Shown here piece by piece: positions 49,879-57,541 of a stretch of DNA of 64,000 bases (positions are counted from its first letter, which is position 1; every line of letters begins with the position of its first letter). The stretch is from CAYFUF01 sp964346245 (GTDB lineage: Bacteria; Bacillota; Clostridia; Tissierellales; Peptoniphilaceae), in the NCBI GenBank assembly GCA_964346245.1, contig CAYFUF010000001.1, forward strand, positions 62,001 to 126,000, read 5' to 3'. The notes under the pieces are model-generated. The model was not told where the DNA came from. It did not search any database and saw only the letters and a list, made by a program, of their open reading frames with translations. The position numbers were made by a program, and so were the translations under genes.

Positions 49879-50736
49879 TTAACCCAAGAGGAGCAAGCTG
49901 ACGGCCATCACAATCATGCCGGAAATTACACCGTATATAGCTAAGTGGTGGGCTCCGTACTTCTCTGCACTAGGCAGAAGCTCATCAAGAGAAATGTAGA
50001 CCATAATACCGGCAACCAAGGAAAAGATAATCCCAAAGACGCCGTCATTGAGAAAGGGCATCAATAATAGGGCGGCAACGAGAGCCCCAATGGGCTCCGC
50101 CAAGCCGGATAGTAAGGATATGCCGATTGCCTTCTTCTTATTGCCACTGGAATAGTAAATGGGCACAGCAACGGATATTCCTTCTGGGATATTGTGGATA
50201 GCGATGGCAATCGCAATGCTCAGACCCAAGGAAGGGTCCACCAAGGCGCTCATGAAGGTGGCCATACCTTCGGGGAAGTTATGGATACCTATCGCTAAAG
50301 CTGACATGATGCCCGTGCGGTGAAGGTCATCTTCCGCGCTCTTCTCCCCATTTTTCTCAGGTCGTTCAACCTTCTTCACCTGTCTCATTTCAGAGAATTT
50401 TTCTAAATCCTCCTCACTGGCATACTCATGAGGGTTGTCATCTTCAGGAATAATCCAGTCGATGATTGCAATGAAAGCCACTCCTACAAAAAAGAAGAGG
50501 ACGCCAATCCAATCGCTACCTTGGCCAAAAAAATGGTTAATGGATTCAATTCCTGTAGGCAGCATCTCCACGAAGGAAACATAGATCATAACACCTGCCG
50601 AAAAGCCCAAGGCAGCGGACAGAAACTTCGTATTGGTCCGCTTCATTCCTAGGACGATGATTGCACCCAAACCGGTGGAAAGGCCGGCTAATAAAGTCAA
50701 TGTAAAGGCATAAATAAAATTACTGCCATACTCCAT
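49879..50736 (-). CDS. ZIP family metal transporter (ZupT-like)
   Basis: A 285-residue membrane protein with eight predicted helices, probably importing zinc or other divalent cations. The metal-binding helices HNFPEGMATFMSAL (TM4) and HNIPEGISVAVPIY (TM5) are the ZIP signature. A charged cytoplasmic loop (about residues 94-135) separates TM3 and TM4. It ends immediately before the desulfurase gene. Confidence 0.92.
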   Translation of the reverse strand: MEYGSNFIYAFTLTLLAGLSTGLGAIIVLGMKRTNTKFLSAALGFSAGVMIYVSFVEMLPTGIESINHFFGQGSDWIGVLFFFVGVAFIAIIDWIIPEDDNPHEYASEEDLEKFSEMRQVKKVERPEKNGEKSAEDDLHRTGIMSALAIGIHNFPEGMATFMSALVDPSLGLSIAIAIAIHNIPEGISVAVPIYYSSGNKKKAIGISLLSGLAEPIGALVAALLLMPFLNDGVFGIIFSLVAGIMVYISLDELLPSAEKYGAHHLAIYGVISGMIVMAVSLLLLG

Positions 50737-50791
50737 ATCGGTTCCTCTCTACTTGAGATTTGTTCAAGCATTCTACTGTTTTTAAACGAAA

Positions 50792-50829
50792 ATAGCTTAG
50801 AATTATTGCAAACAATAACTCTAAGCTAT
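50792..50829 (-). terminator. Intrinsic terminator after ctc
   Basis: A 17-bp stem with a single mismatch and CAAA loop; the minus strand continues TTTTCGTTT. Confidence 0.82.
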
Positions 50830-50883
50830 ATCAAGCAAGTATAAGTTTCGCAATCAGATCAGAAATTATTCTTCTGCTTCGGC

Positions 50884-51528
50884 TTACTCATCAGCTTCAT
50901 CTTCTTCGTCACCGATTTCAGGTACATCTGCTGCATCAACATCTACATCTTCGAATTCTTCTTCATCGAACTCTTCTGGCTCTGTTAGGGTACATACGGC
51001 CTCTTCAGGATCAGCTAGCACCTCGACCTCATCGATTGATGAGATATCAAGATCAGCAACAGTCATCGTGTCATTATATTGCATATCTTGAACGTTAACT
51101 TCTGCGGCTGAAGGAATATATGAAGGTAGGCACTCTACTTCAACTTCATCCATCATTTGAGTTAAGATAGAAGGTTGTAACCAGATCTCATCACGGTTTA
51201 ATAGGACAACAGGGACGACAACCTTAATTTTTTCTTTCATGTTAACTTCGACAAAATCAACATGAAGGTATTCATCGCGTACTGGGTGCATCTGTGCATC
51301 CTTAACAAGTACAGTGATGGTGTTATCATCGAAAACTAAATCCACTAGGTTGGATGTTCCCGCTTCGTCTAAAACCTTTTGTAATTCCAAAACTGGAATT
51401 TGCACGTTGATGTTCTCTTTACCTTTATGGTAAACAACTCCTGGGACATTACCTGCCGCACGAAGTTTGTCTACTCTATTTTTTCCAATATCTTCTCTCA
51501 CTTGAGTATGAAGAGTATATTCAGCCAT
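50884..51528 (-). CDS. ctc: 50S ribosomal protein L25 / general stress protein Ctc
   Basis: The long (CTC) form of L25, which binds 5S rRNA. The 214-residue protein has an N-terminal L25 domain (VREDIGKNRVDKLRAAGNVPGVVYHKG, to about 95) and the C-terminal Ctc/TL5 beta domain (LPSYIPSAAEVNVQDM), with a highly acidic tail. The ATG has AAGGAGGAAGAT upstream. It is monocistronic with its own promoter and terminator. Confidence 0.94.
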   Translation of the reverse strand: MAEYTLHTQVREDIGKNRVDKLRAAGNVPGVVYHKGKENINVQIPVLELQKVLDEAGTSNLVDLVFDDNTITVLVKDAQMHPVRDEYLHVDFVEVNMKEKIKVVVPVVLLNRDEIWLQPSILTQMMDEVEVECLPSYIPSAAEVNVQDMQYNDTMTVADLDISSIDEVEVLADPEEAVCTLTEPEEFDEEEFEDVDVDAADVPEIGDEEDEADE

Positions 51529-51559
51529 ATCTTCCTCCTTAAATTATTACATACAGATT

Positions 51560-51588
51560 ATTATACAAAACTATTGCCCCAAATTCAA
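51560..51588 (-). promoter_or_regulatory. Promoter of ctc
   Basis: Minus strand TTGAAT, 17-nt spacer, TATAAT, about 30 nt upstream of the ctc start. Confidence 0.75.
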
Positions 51589-51607
51589 ACAAAATGGCTT
51601 GTTTCTC

Positions 51608-51967
51608 TTATTCTTGTTCCTGCGACTGTTTCAGTGCGGACGAAAGAGCGTCTCGAAAACCTTCTGTTGTCCTCGTCGCTCCAGAGATGGTATCAATCGT
51701 TTCATTATTTGTTGAAATCGCTTGTTCGATCAGAGACTCCAGCGCTCTGCCGCCGATGTTTGCTGTCTCATGGGAGTCTAGCACCTTAATCTCATAGATT
51801 TCCCCATCTTCAGCTATGGTCACCGACAGGCGGATGTCACCTTCCTCGGAGTAACCTTTGCCGACACCTTCATAGGTTCCTGCTTGGTAGCCAGATGAAC
51901 TCGATCCACAAGCAGTAATCAAAAGGAGCGCTGCCCATAAGATCAGCAGAGTACCTTTTCTATGCAT
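51608..51967 (-). CDS. FMN-binding domain lipoprotein
   Basis: A 119-residue lipoprotein: signal peptide with lipobox LITAC (C20), then one FMN-binding domain (YEGVGKGYSEEGDIRLSVTIAEDG...). The SGAT motif at 95-98 contains the threonine (T98) that ApbE-type transferases flavinylate in this family, so it is probably an extracytoplasmic electron carrier. No apbE, rnf or nqr gene is in the window. Its start overlaps the thioesterase gene by 8 bp. Confidence 0.88.
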   Translation of the reverse strand: MHRKGTLLILWAALLLITACGSSSSGYQAGTYEGVGKGYSEEGDIRLSVTIAEDGEIYEIKVLDSHETANIGGRALESLIEQAISTNNETIDTISGATRTTEGFRDALSSALKQSQEQE

Positions 51968-52757
51968 GCTTTCCCCCTTTCGTCTCTTCTCTTTCTTTAA
52001 AAGTTGCAGAGGCTGTTACCCTTGTCGTACCGTCTGCAACAATCCGGCCGACAATCTGATTATCCTCTACCCGCTCGACCTCAATGACCGGATGATCATC
52101 CCTAAAAATCTGTTTCTCGTAGACGATGATAAAGGAGGATAGACCAGAAGTCTCAGCGACGTAATCGACATTGACTTCATTGAACCAATCGATGATGGCT
52201 GCATTATTGACATGGTGGTTGCTATCGATATCCGTTTGCCTTGGGCTCAGTTCCTTTTGGTGACTATAGGTCGCAAGCTCCTTGAGCTTAGGTCTGGGCT
52301 TTTCATAAAAAGCTTCCGTTTCACCGAAGTGATCAAAAATCCTTCCGTCGATTCGGCCTGGCCGTTTTTTCTTCACATCGACAAGCAGCCAAACGCTATC
52401 GGCATAGGCAAGAATGTTATCCTCTTCATCCAAGAGGAGAAAATTCCTCTTCGCAAAGAAGCGGTTGTATTCATAGGGAAAGGTCACCGTCTTCACCCTG
52501 CTGTGGGCAAGGGGGAAGCGTTCAATCTGGATGTCCCAAGAGTAGACCATCCACACCTTCCCATCATCCTCTTCAGGTCTGTAAACGGCATTGTAATGCA
52601 TAATAGAGGTATCTGTCCACATATGGATGAGCCCCGGTAAGGTGAGCACTAAATCCTCATTACAAAGAAAATAGGGAACATGCCAATCTAGGTAAAATTC
52701 GTGGCCACTTGTTTGTTGATACTTCAAAATTCGCCTCTTCAATCTAATTGCTTCCAC
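51960..52757 (-). CDS. Acyl-ACP thioesterase (FatA family)
   Basis: The protein releases free fatty acids from acyl-ACP and has the tandem hotdog fold of the FatA/FatB family: N-terminal hotdog with MVYSWDIQIERFPLAHSRVKTVTFPY, then the second with DIDSNHHVNNAAIIDWF, the catalytic Asn/His-containing stretch. The frame starts GTG at 52757 inside the end of ubiB; a TTG at 52742 has a better ribosome site (GGAAG) and would shorten it by five residues. It is joined to the FMN lipoprotein by an 8-bp overlap. Confidence 0.88.
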   Translation of the reverse strand: MEAIRLKRRILKYQQTSGHEFYLDWHVPYFLCNEDLVLTLPGLIHMWTDTSIMHYNAVYRPEEDDGKVWMVYSWDIQIERFPLAHSRVKTVTFPYEYNRFFAKRNFLLLDEEDNILAYADSVWLLVDVKKKRPGRIDGRIFDHFGETEAFYEKPRPKLKELATYSHQKELSPRQTDIDSNHHVNNAAIIDWFNEVNVDYVAETSGLSSFIIVYEKQIFRDDHPVIEVERVEDNQIVGRIVADGTTRVTASATFKEREETKGGKHA

Positions 52758-54391
52758 AGTTTACGATACTGGTATAACATCACTAGTTCTAGTATAACCG
52801 AAATCCATAGGAATATCTTGACTAAGAGGCTCTGTGCAATCACTGGCAGAAGCCTTTGCATGAAAAACAGGATGATAAAGAAGAAAGAGTTAGCCACCAA
52901 GAGCGCCGTCAAGGACCCCATTTTAGCTCTAGCATTTTGCCGCTTGGTCTCCTCAGGGCTTGCCTGTTGGGATAGGCCAAAACGGAAGTCCCTGCGCTGT
53001 AAGCTTCGCCCAAAGTCAGCCGCCCAACTGGGAAAGTCTCTCGCGACGACTCCGCTATCGTATAGAACAGGAAAAATAGAGCTGGTAAAGTAGTCTCTAC
53101 TGATAAAATTCCGTAACAATTTTCTGGCGATGGGTTGGGCCATCTCCAAGATATTCTGATCCAAATCCAGGGAGCTGATAACCCCTTCCAAGATAGTTAA
53201 AGCTTTGAAGAACATGGTCAAGGACCCAGGCAACCTGATCTGATACTTGTAGAGCAGAGAGAAGAAGTCATTGATCATGACCTGCAAATCAATCTCCTTG
53301 AGGGTCAAGGTCAGATAGTGGTCCAAGATTCGTTGGATATCATCTTCCAACCTGGTGTTTTCTGCATCGGGATTGAGCAGGTCCAATTGACCTAGGGCGT
53401 CGAGAATGACCCGAGGGGAATCTTTCGTTATACCTAAAAAGAGTAAAAGAATCGCGTACTTGTCCTTAACCGACAAGCTGCCCATGATGCCAAAGTCGAG
53501 AAAGACGATATCTTCTGTAGAATTGATAAGAATGTTGCCGGGATGAGGGTCGCCATGGAAAAAGCCGTCTCGGAAAACTTGATTGGCATAGGAGTAGAGC
53601 AGGCGCTTAGCAATATCTGCCCTGTCCTTTCTCTTATAGGTCTTTACGATATAGCGAAGAGATGGGGCATCAAAATACTCCATCGTCAAAAGCTCTTCCC
53701 CTGAATAATCCAAAAGAAGCCTGGGCGTATGCACATACTTGTCCCTTTTAATCATCTCTTGGAACTTGATCAGATTCTTGGCTTCCTTGCGAAAATCTAG
53801 CTCGTCCAAGAGCTGCCGATGAAACTCAGCCAGCATGCCCTCATAATCGATGATTTGTGAAAAGGAGAAAAAGCGGTCCAAAGTGCCCGCCAAATCCCTC
53901 ATCACTTGAATATCTGCCTGAATGATCTCTTTAACACCAGGCCTTCTAACCTTCAAGCACACCCTCTCTTGATTATCTTTCAGGGTAGCAATGTAGACTT
54001 GGGCAATGGATGCGGAAGCAATTGGTGTCTCCTCTAGGCTTAGAAAGACATCGGCTAGGTCGCGCCCAATCTCCCGTTCAATCTGCCCTCTCATGTCCTG
54101 GAAAGGCAGAGGGGCGACATCGTCTTGGAGTTTCTCCAGCTCTTCGATGATGGGGTGGGGTAAGATATCGTAACGAGTCGACAGAACCTGCCCAAGCTTG
54201 ATATAGCTAGGGCCCAGTTCTTCCAAGAGCTTGTAGAGCTTCTTTCCAATCGTCTCCTCCAGCTGTACTCTGCTTTCCTCTTTGTCCTCCTCCTTAGAGA
54301 TTTTCACCCAATGGCGGATATCAAAAAGCAACTTGGAGGCAAGAATCTTCTTCAAGATTACCCGTTTTGTATTTTTTCTTGTCGTTGTCAT
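52739..54391 (-). CDS. ABC1/UbiB-family atypical kinase
   Basis: A 550-residue member of the UbiB/ADCK family. It has the KxGQ motif in SYIKLGQVLSTRYDILP, the Ala-rich nucleotide loop ASASIAQVY, the catalytic HGDPHPGNILI and FLDFG, and two C-terminal TM helices (about 490-545). The family supports quinone or other isoprenoid-lipid metabolism in respirers; here, beside no quinone genes, the role is open. The ATG at 54391 follows AGGTGGGTGGCTT; a longer frame to 54433 adds 14 residues. It overlaps the thioesterase gene at its 3' end. Confidence 0.88.
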   Translation of the reverse strand: MTTTRKNTKRVILKKILASKLLFDIRHWVKISKEEDKEESRVQLEETIGKKLYKLLEELGPSYIKLGQVLSTRYDILPHPIIEELEKLQDDVAPLPFQDMRGQIEREIGRDLADVFLSLEETPIASASIAQVYIATLKDNQERVCLKVRRPGVKEIIQADIQVMRDLAGTLDRFFSFSQIIDYEGMLAEFHRQLLDELDFRKEAKNLIKFQEMIKRDKYVHTPRLLLDYSGEELLTMEYFDAPSLRYIVKTYKRKDRADIAKRLLYSYANQVFRDGFFHGDPHPGNILINSTEDIVFLDFGIMGSLSVKDKYAILLLFLGITKDSPRVILDALGQLDLLNPDAENTRLEDDIQRILDHYLTLTLKEIDLQVMINDFFSLLYKYQIRLPGSLTMFFKALTILEGVISSLDLDQNILEMAQPIARKLLRNFISRDYFTSSIFPVLYDSGVVARDFPSWAADFGRSLQRRDFRFGLSQQASPEETKRQNARAKMGSLTALLVANSFFFIILFFMQRLLPVIAQSLLVKIFLWISVILELVMLYQYRKLWKQLD

Positions 54392-54469
54392 AAGCCACCC
54401 ACCTGCTACCGCTTTTTCACTTACGGTAAACACATACAGAAAAGGCCGATCTAACGATCGACCACTCTC

Positions 54470-54775
54470 TTAGAACTGTTGATCTCTCTTGTCCGCCTCT
54501 TGAGCGAATTTCAGTTCTTCACGGATAATCTGGCGAACATCATCTTTCGTTGCAAAGTCTGCCGTCTTTTCAGCGATTTGTTCATCGATGTATACATTCA
54601 TCTTGTTTCTTTGCTCTTCACCCTTTTGCACGAGGTCATCGACGACTTGAGAAGCCTCTTCCTTCTTCACTTCTCCTCTTTCGACCATGTCTTCAACGAG
54701 TGTTTCGATTTTCTCCTTAGAAAAAGCAAATAAACCTACGCCAAAATTGATTACTTTATCAAATTGATCTTTCAT
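54470..54775 (-). CDS. PhaF-like/phasin-type coiled-coil protein
   Basis: A 101-residue, highly charged, all-helical protein similar to the small proteins annotated as polyhydroxyalkanoate synthesis regulator PhaF-like: KVINFGVGLFAFSKEKIETLVEDMVERGEVKKEEASQVVDDLVQKGEEQRN. Such genes are often found beside UbiB-type kinases in Firmicutes, as here (79 bp upstream). There is no PHA synthase nearby, so the name should not be read as function. Confidence 0.75.
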   Translation of the reverse strand: MKDQFDKVINFGVGLFAFSKEKIETLVEDMVERGEVKKEEASQVVDDLVQKGEEQRNKMNVYIDEQIAEKTADFATKDDVRQIIREELKFAQEADKRDQQF

Positions 54776-54862
54776 GTCTTCCCCCTATAGCGTTTCGAGT
54801 AACTTTTCACTGGTTAGCTCATTTTACTACTTTTGAGCGGCGGTAATCAAGCGAGTTTCCGC

Positions 54863-56431
54863 TTACTTATTCTTCTCGGCATTGTGCAAAACGAGGGTAC
54901 AAAAATCATCATTGCTCTCCGTATTACCAATGAGCTTAACAAACTGTGCATAGGTCTCTTCCTGCCTCTGCCCTCTTCCCTTTTTTCTGATCTCATACAT
55001 AGTCCTCTGCTCTTTCGGATCGAGTAAGAGGTCATCGCGGCGAGTACCCGAGGTAAAGATGTCAATCGCTGGGAATATGCGCAGTTCAGATAGGTCCCTG
55101 CTCAAGTGAACTTCCATGTTGCCCGTTCCCTTAAACTCCTCATAAATCATATCATCCATTCGAGAACCCGTATCCTTTAAGCAGCTAGCAAGGATGGTCA
55201 AACTGCCAAGCCCATCAATGTTTCTTGCCGACCCAAAGAATCGCTTAGGTGGATATAGGGCAACGGGATCGAGACCACCGGATAGCGTCCGGCCCGATGG
55301 GGATGTGGTAATGTTGTAGGCTCTGGACAAGCGTGTTAGCGAGTCGAGCAAAATCATGACATCCTGACCACTCTCCACTAGTCTCTTTACCCTATCTAGG
55401 AGGGCTTCAGCGGTCTGAACGTGATTTTGTGCTGGTTTATCGAAGGTAGAGGAGATTACCTCTGTTCGGATACTGCTTTGTGCATCCCGCAAAAGGTTGA
55501 CGCTGCGCTCGAAGTCCGTCACCTCCTCAGGCCGTTCATCGATCAGAAGGATAAAGAGATAAATCTCTGGGTAGAGCTGCTCAACGGAATGGGCAACTGA
55601 CTTCAAAAGCGAAGTTTTGCCCGCTTTTGGTGGACTTACAATCAGACCACGTTGACCCTTGCCAATTGGAGCAACCAGGTCGACTATCCGAGCGGAGATG
55701 TCATTGGACTTGCGCTCCAAACGGATCCGCTCGTCAGCATAGACGGGGGTCAAGTCATCGAAGTCTACACGATTGCGGTAGGTGATAGGTGATGTGCCAT
55801 TGATACTGTTGACATAGATTATGGGCGCATACTTGTCCTTATCGTGGTTGTCCCCGACTATGCCCTCGATCAAGTCTCCCGTTCTCAGTTGGAAACGCTT
55901 GATGTGTGATGCAGGCACGTAGTAGTTCTCATTCTGTCCATCTTCCGTTTCAGATCGTAAAAAACCGTAGCCATCCTGCATGACTTCCAACGTTCCCACC
56001 GTATAAGGCAGGTCGTGACGGTAATTGTCCTCACTATCATTGGAGGCTTTTTTCTTTTTTTCCGGCTCCTCTTCTTTCGCCTTATCGACGGTAAAGAGGG
56101 AGCTAGCATCATCGGCTGTTTCTTCCTTACCGACACCTTCCCTCTCCTCTTTGATTTCATTCAATTGGTCTTGCCTCTTTGAAGGTGGGATGAAGGTTAC
56201 TGCTTGCTGCCTCGTGGATGCGGACGATGTACCTTCTTCAACTTGCTGGGATTCGTCTCTTTGCTCCTCAAGAGCAGAACTGGTCGTATCTTTTGCATCA
56301 TTTTGCTTATCATCGTCTTCCAACCATGAAATAAGCTCATGTTTCTTATACTTGTAGCTTGCGGCTAGACCTCTTTCCTTGGTCAGCTGGCGCAAATCTA
56401 CGACGGTCATTTGGTCATAATTCGCCTTCAA
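54863..56431 (-). CDS. rho: Transcription termination factor Rho with a disordered N-terminal insert
   Basis: Rho is the hexameric RNA helicase of factor-dependent termination. The 522-residue protein has the Rho N domain (1-40, VVDLRQLTKERGL), a charged Gln/Glu/Lys/Ser-rich insert (about 41-138), the cold-shock-like RNA-binding domain (about 143-215, GTLEVMQDGYGFLR), the P-loop SPPKAGKTSLLKS (266-278), LLIDERPEEVTDF, and LLDSLTRLSRAYN. The insert of about 100 residues makes it longer than E. coli Rho (419). It follows fba with a large hairpin between. Confidence 0.95.
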   Translation of the reverse strand: MKANYDQMTVVDLRQLTKERGLAASYKYKKHELISWLEDDDKQNDAKDTTSSALEEQRDESQQVEEGTSSASTRQQAVTFIPPSKRQDQLNEIKEEREGVGKEETADDASSLFTVDKAKEEEPEKKKKASNDSEDNYRHDLPYTVGTLEVMQDGYGFLRSETEDGQNENYYVPASHIKRFQLRTGDLIEGIVGDNHDKDKYAPIIYVNSINGTSPITYRNRVDFDDLTPVYADERIRLERKSNDISARIVDLVAPIGKGQRGLIVSPPKAGKTSLLKSVAHSVEQLYPEIYLFILLIDERPEEVTDFERSVNLLRDAQSSIRTEVISSTFDKPAQNHVQTAEALLDRVKRLVESGQDVMILLDSLTRLSRAYNITTSPSGRTLSGGLDPVALYPPKRFFGSARNIDGLGSLTILASCLKDTGSRMDDMIYEEFKGTGNMEVHLSRDLSELRIFPAIDIFTSGTRRDDLLLDPKEQRTMYEIRKKGRGQRQEETYAQFVKLIGNTESNDDFCTLVLHNAEKNK

Positions 56432-56521
56432 TGGGAACCTCCGTTTGAATGAAAAATAAAAATTGGTGAGGGTGAATAGGTGTTACTAAAATATGAAAAT
56501 AAAAAAATAGAATAAATAATT

Positions 56522-56564
56522 GGGAACAGGACCTTTCCGTGGGGAAAGGTCCGCAGAAGTTCCC
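56522..56564 (-). terminator. Large hairpin between fba and rho, probable fba terminator
   Basis: An outer stem GGGAAC/GTTCCC encloses a 10-bp inner stem GGACCTTTCC/GGAAAGGTCC, separated by a bulge. On the minus strand it is followed by AATTATTTATTCTATTTTTTT, T-rich but not an immediate T-run. It may instead be an element of the rho leader. Confidence 0.55.
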
Positions 56565-56591
56565 TCTTCAATACTATTAATTGTAAAAAAC

Positions 56592-57458
56592 TTATTTCGC
56601 TTGACCTGAAGAGCCAAACATGTCCATCTTCTCCTTGACCAAGCGAACAATCGCTTCCGTACCAGGTAGGAGCAGTTTTCTTGGGTCAAAGCCCTTGCCT
56701 TCTCTGTCTTTGCCAGCTTCGATATATTCCCTAGTCGCTTGAGCAAAAACTAGTTGGCACTCGGTATTAACGTTAATCTTGGCAACGCCCAAGTCGATAG
56801 CTTGTTTAACCATCTCTTCAGGAATGCCCGTTCCTCCATGGAGAACCAGAGGTAGGTCGCCAGTCAGGTCCTTGATGCCTTCGAGGGCTTCAAAGTCTAA
56901 TCCTGCCCAGTTTTCTGGGTAAACACCGTGAATATTTCCGATACCTGCTGCTAAGAAGTCAATGCCGGTGTCTGCTAGTTGCTTACACTCTTTAGGATCA
57001 GCGATTTCTCCTGCGCCGACAACGCCATCTTCTTCACCACCGATAGAGCCGACTTCAGCTTCTACGGAGATGCCTTTAGCATGAGCAAGTTCGACAATCT
57101 CTCTTGTCTTTGCAAGGTTCTCTTCCAAGTCATAGGAAGATCCATCGAACATAACGGAAGTGAAGCCAACTTCAATACATTCCTTGGCTTGCTCGTAGTT
57201 GCCGTGGTCTAAGTGGACTGCTACAGGAACAGTGATTCCCATTGCCTTATCCATTGCCTCAACCATAGCAATAACCGTTCCAAAACCGGTCATATATTTG
57301 CCTGCGCCACCAGATACACCCAAGATAACTGGGCTCTTTGTCTCTTCAGCAGCTTGTAAGATTGCTTTGGTCCATTCCAAGTTGTTGATGTTGAACTGTC
57401 CAATCGCATAGTGACCTGCTACAGCCTTGTTGAGCATTTCTTTTGCGGATACTAACAT
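56592..57458 (-). CDS. fba: Fructose-1,6-bisphosphate aldolase, class II
   Basis: The zinc-dependent glycolytic aldolase. The 288-residue protein has FNINNLEWTKAIL, VALHLDHGNYEQAK (metal His and catalytic Asp), SSYDLEENLAKT, VEAEVGSIGGEEDGV, LVLHGGTGIPEE and KINVNTECQLVF. The ATG is preceded by AGGAGGT. It lies between glgP and rho. Confidence 0.96.
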   Translation of the reverse strand: MLVSAKEMLNKAVAGHYAIGQFNINNLEWTKAILQAAEETKSPVILGVSGGAGKYMTGFGTVIAMVEAMDKAMGITVPVAVHLDHGNYEQAKECIEVGFTSVMFDGSSYDLEENLAKTREIVELAHAKGISVEAEVGSIGGEEDGVVGAGEIADPKECKQLADTGIDFLAAGIGNIHGVYPENWAGLDFEALEGIKDLTGDLPLVLHGGTGIPEEMVKQAIDLGVAKINVNTECQLVFAQATREYIEAGKDREGKGFDPRKLLLPGTEAIVRLVKEKMDMFGSSGQAK

Positions 57459-57541
57459 TTTGACCTCCTGTTTCGCTACATCGCATCGTCTTTTCTCTAT
57501 TTTATCATACCTTATTTGCGCAATATCTGCAGACTTTCGTC

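Noticed and set aside
56486..56746. An 86-residue reading frame on the minus strand between fba and rho
   Set aside because: It overlaps the fba 3' end in another frame, has no ribosome site and covers the hairpin; it is probably non-coding.
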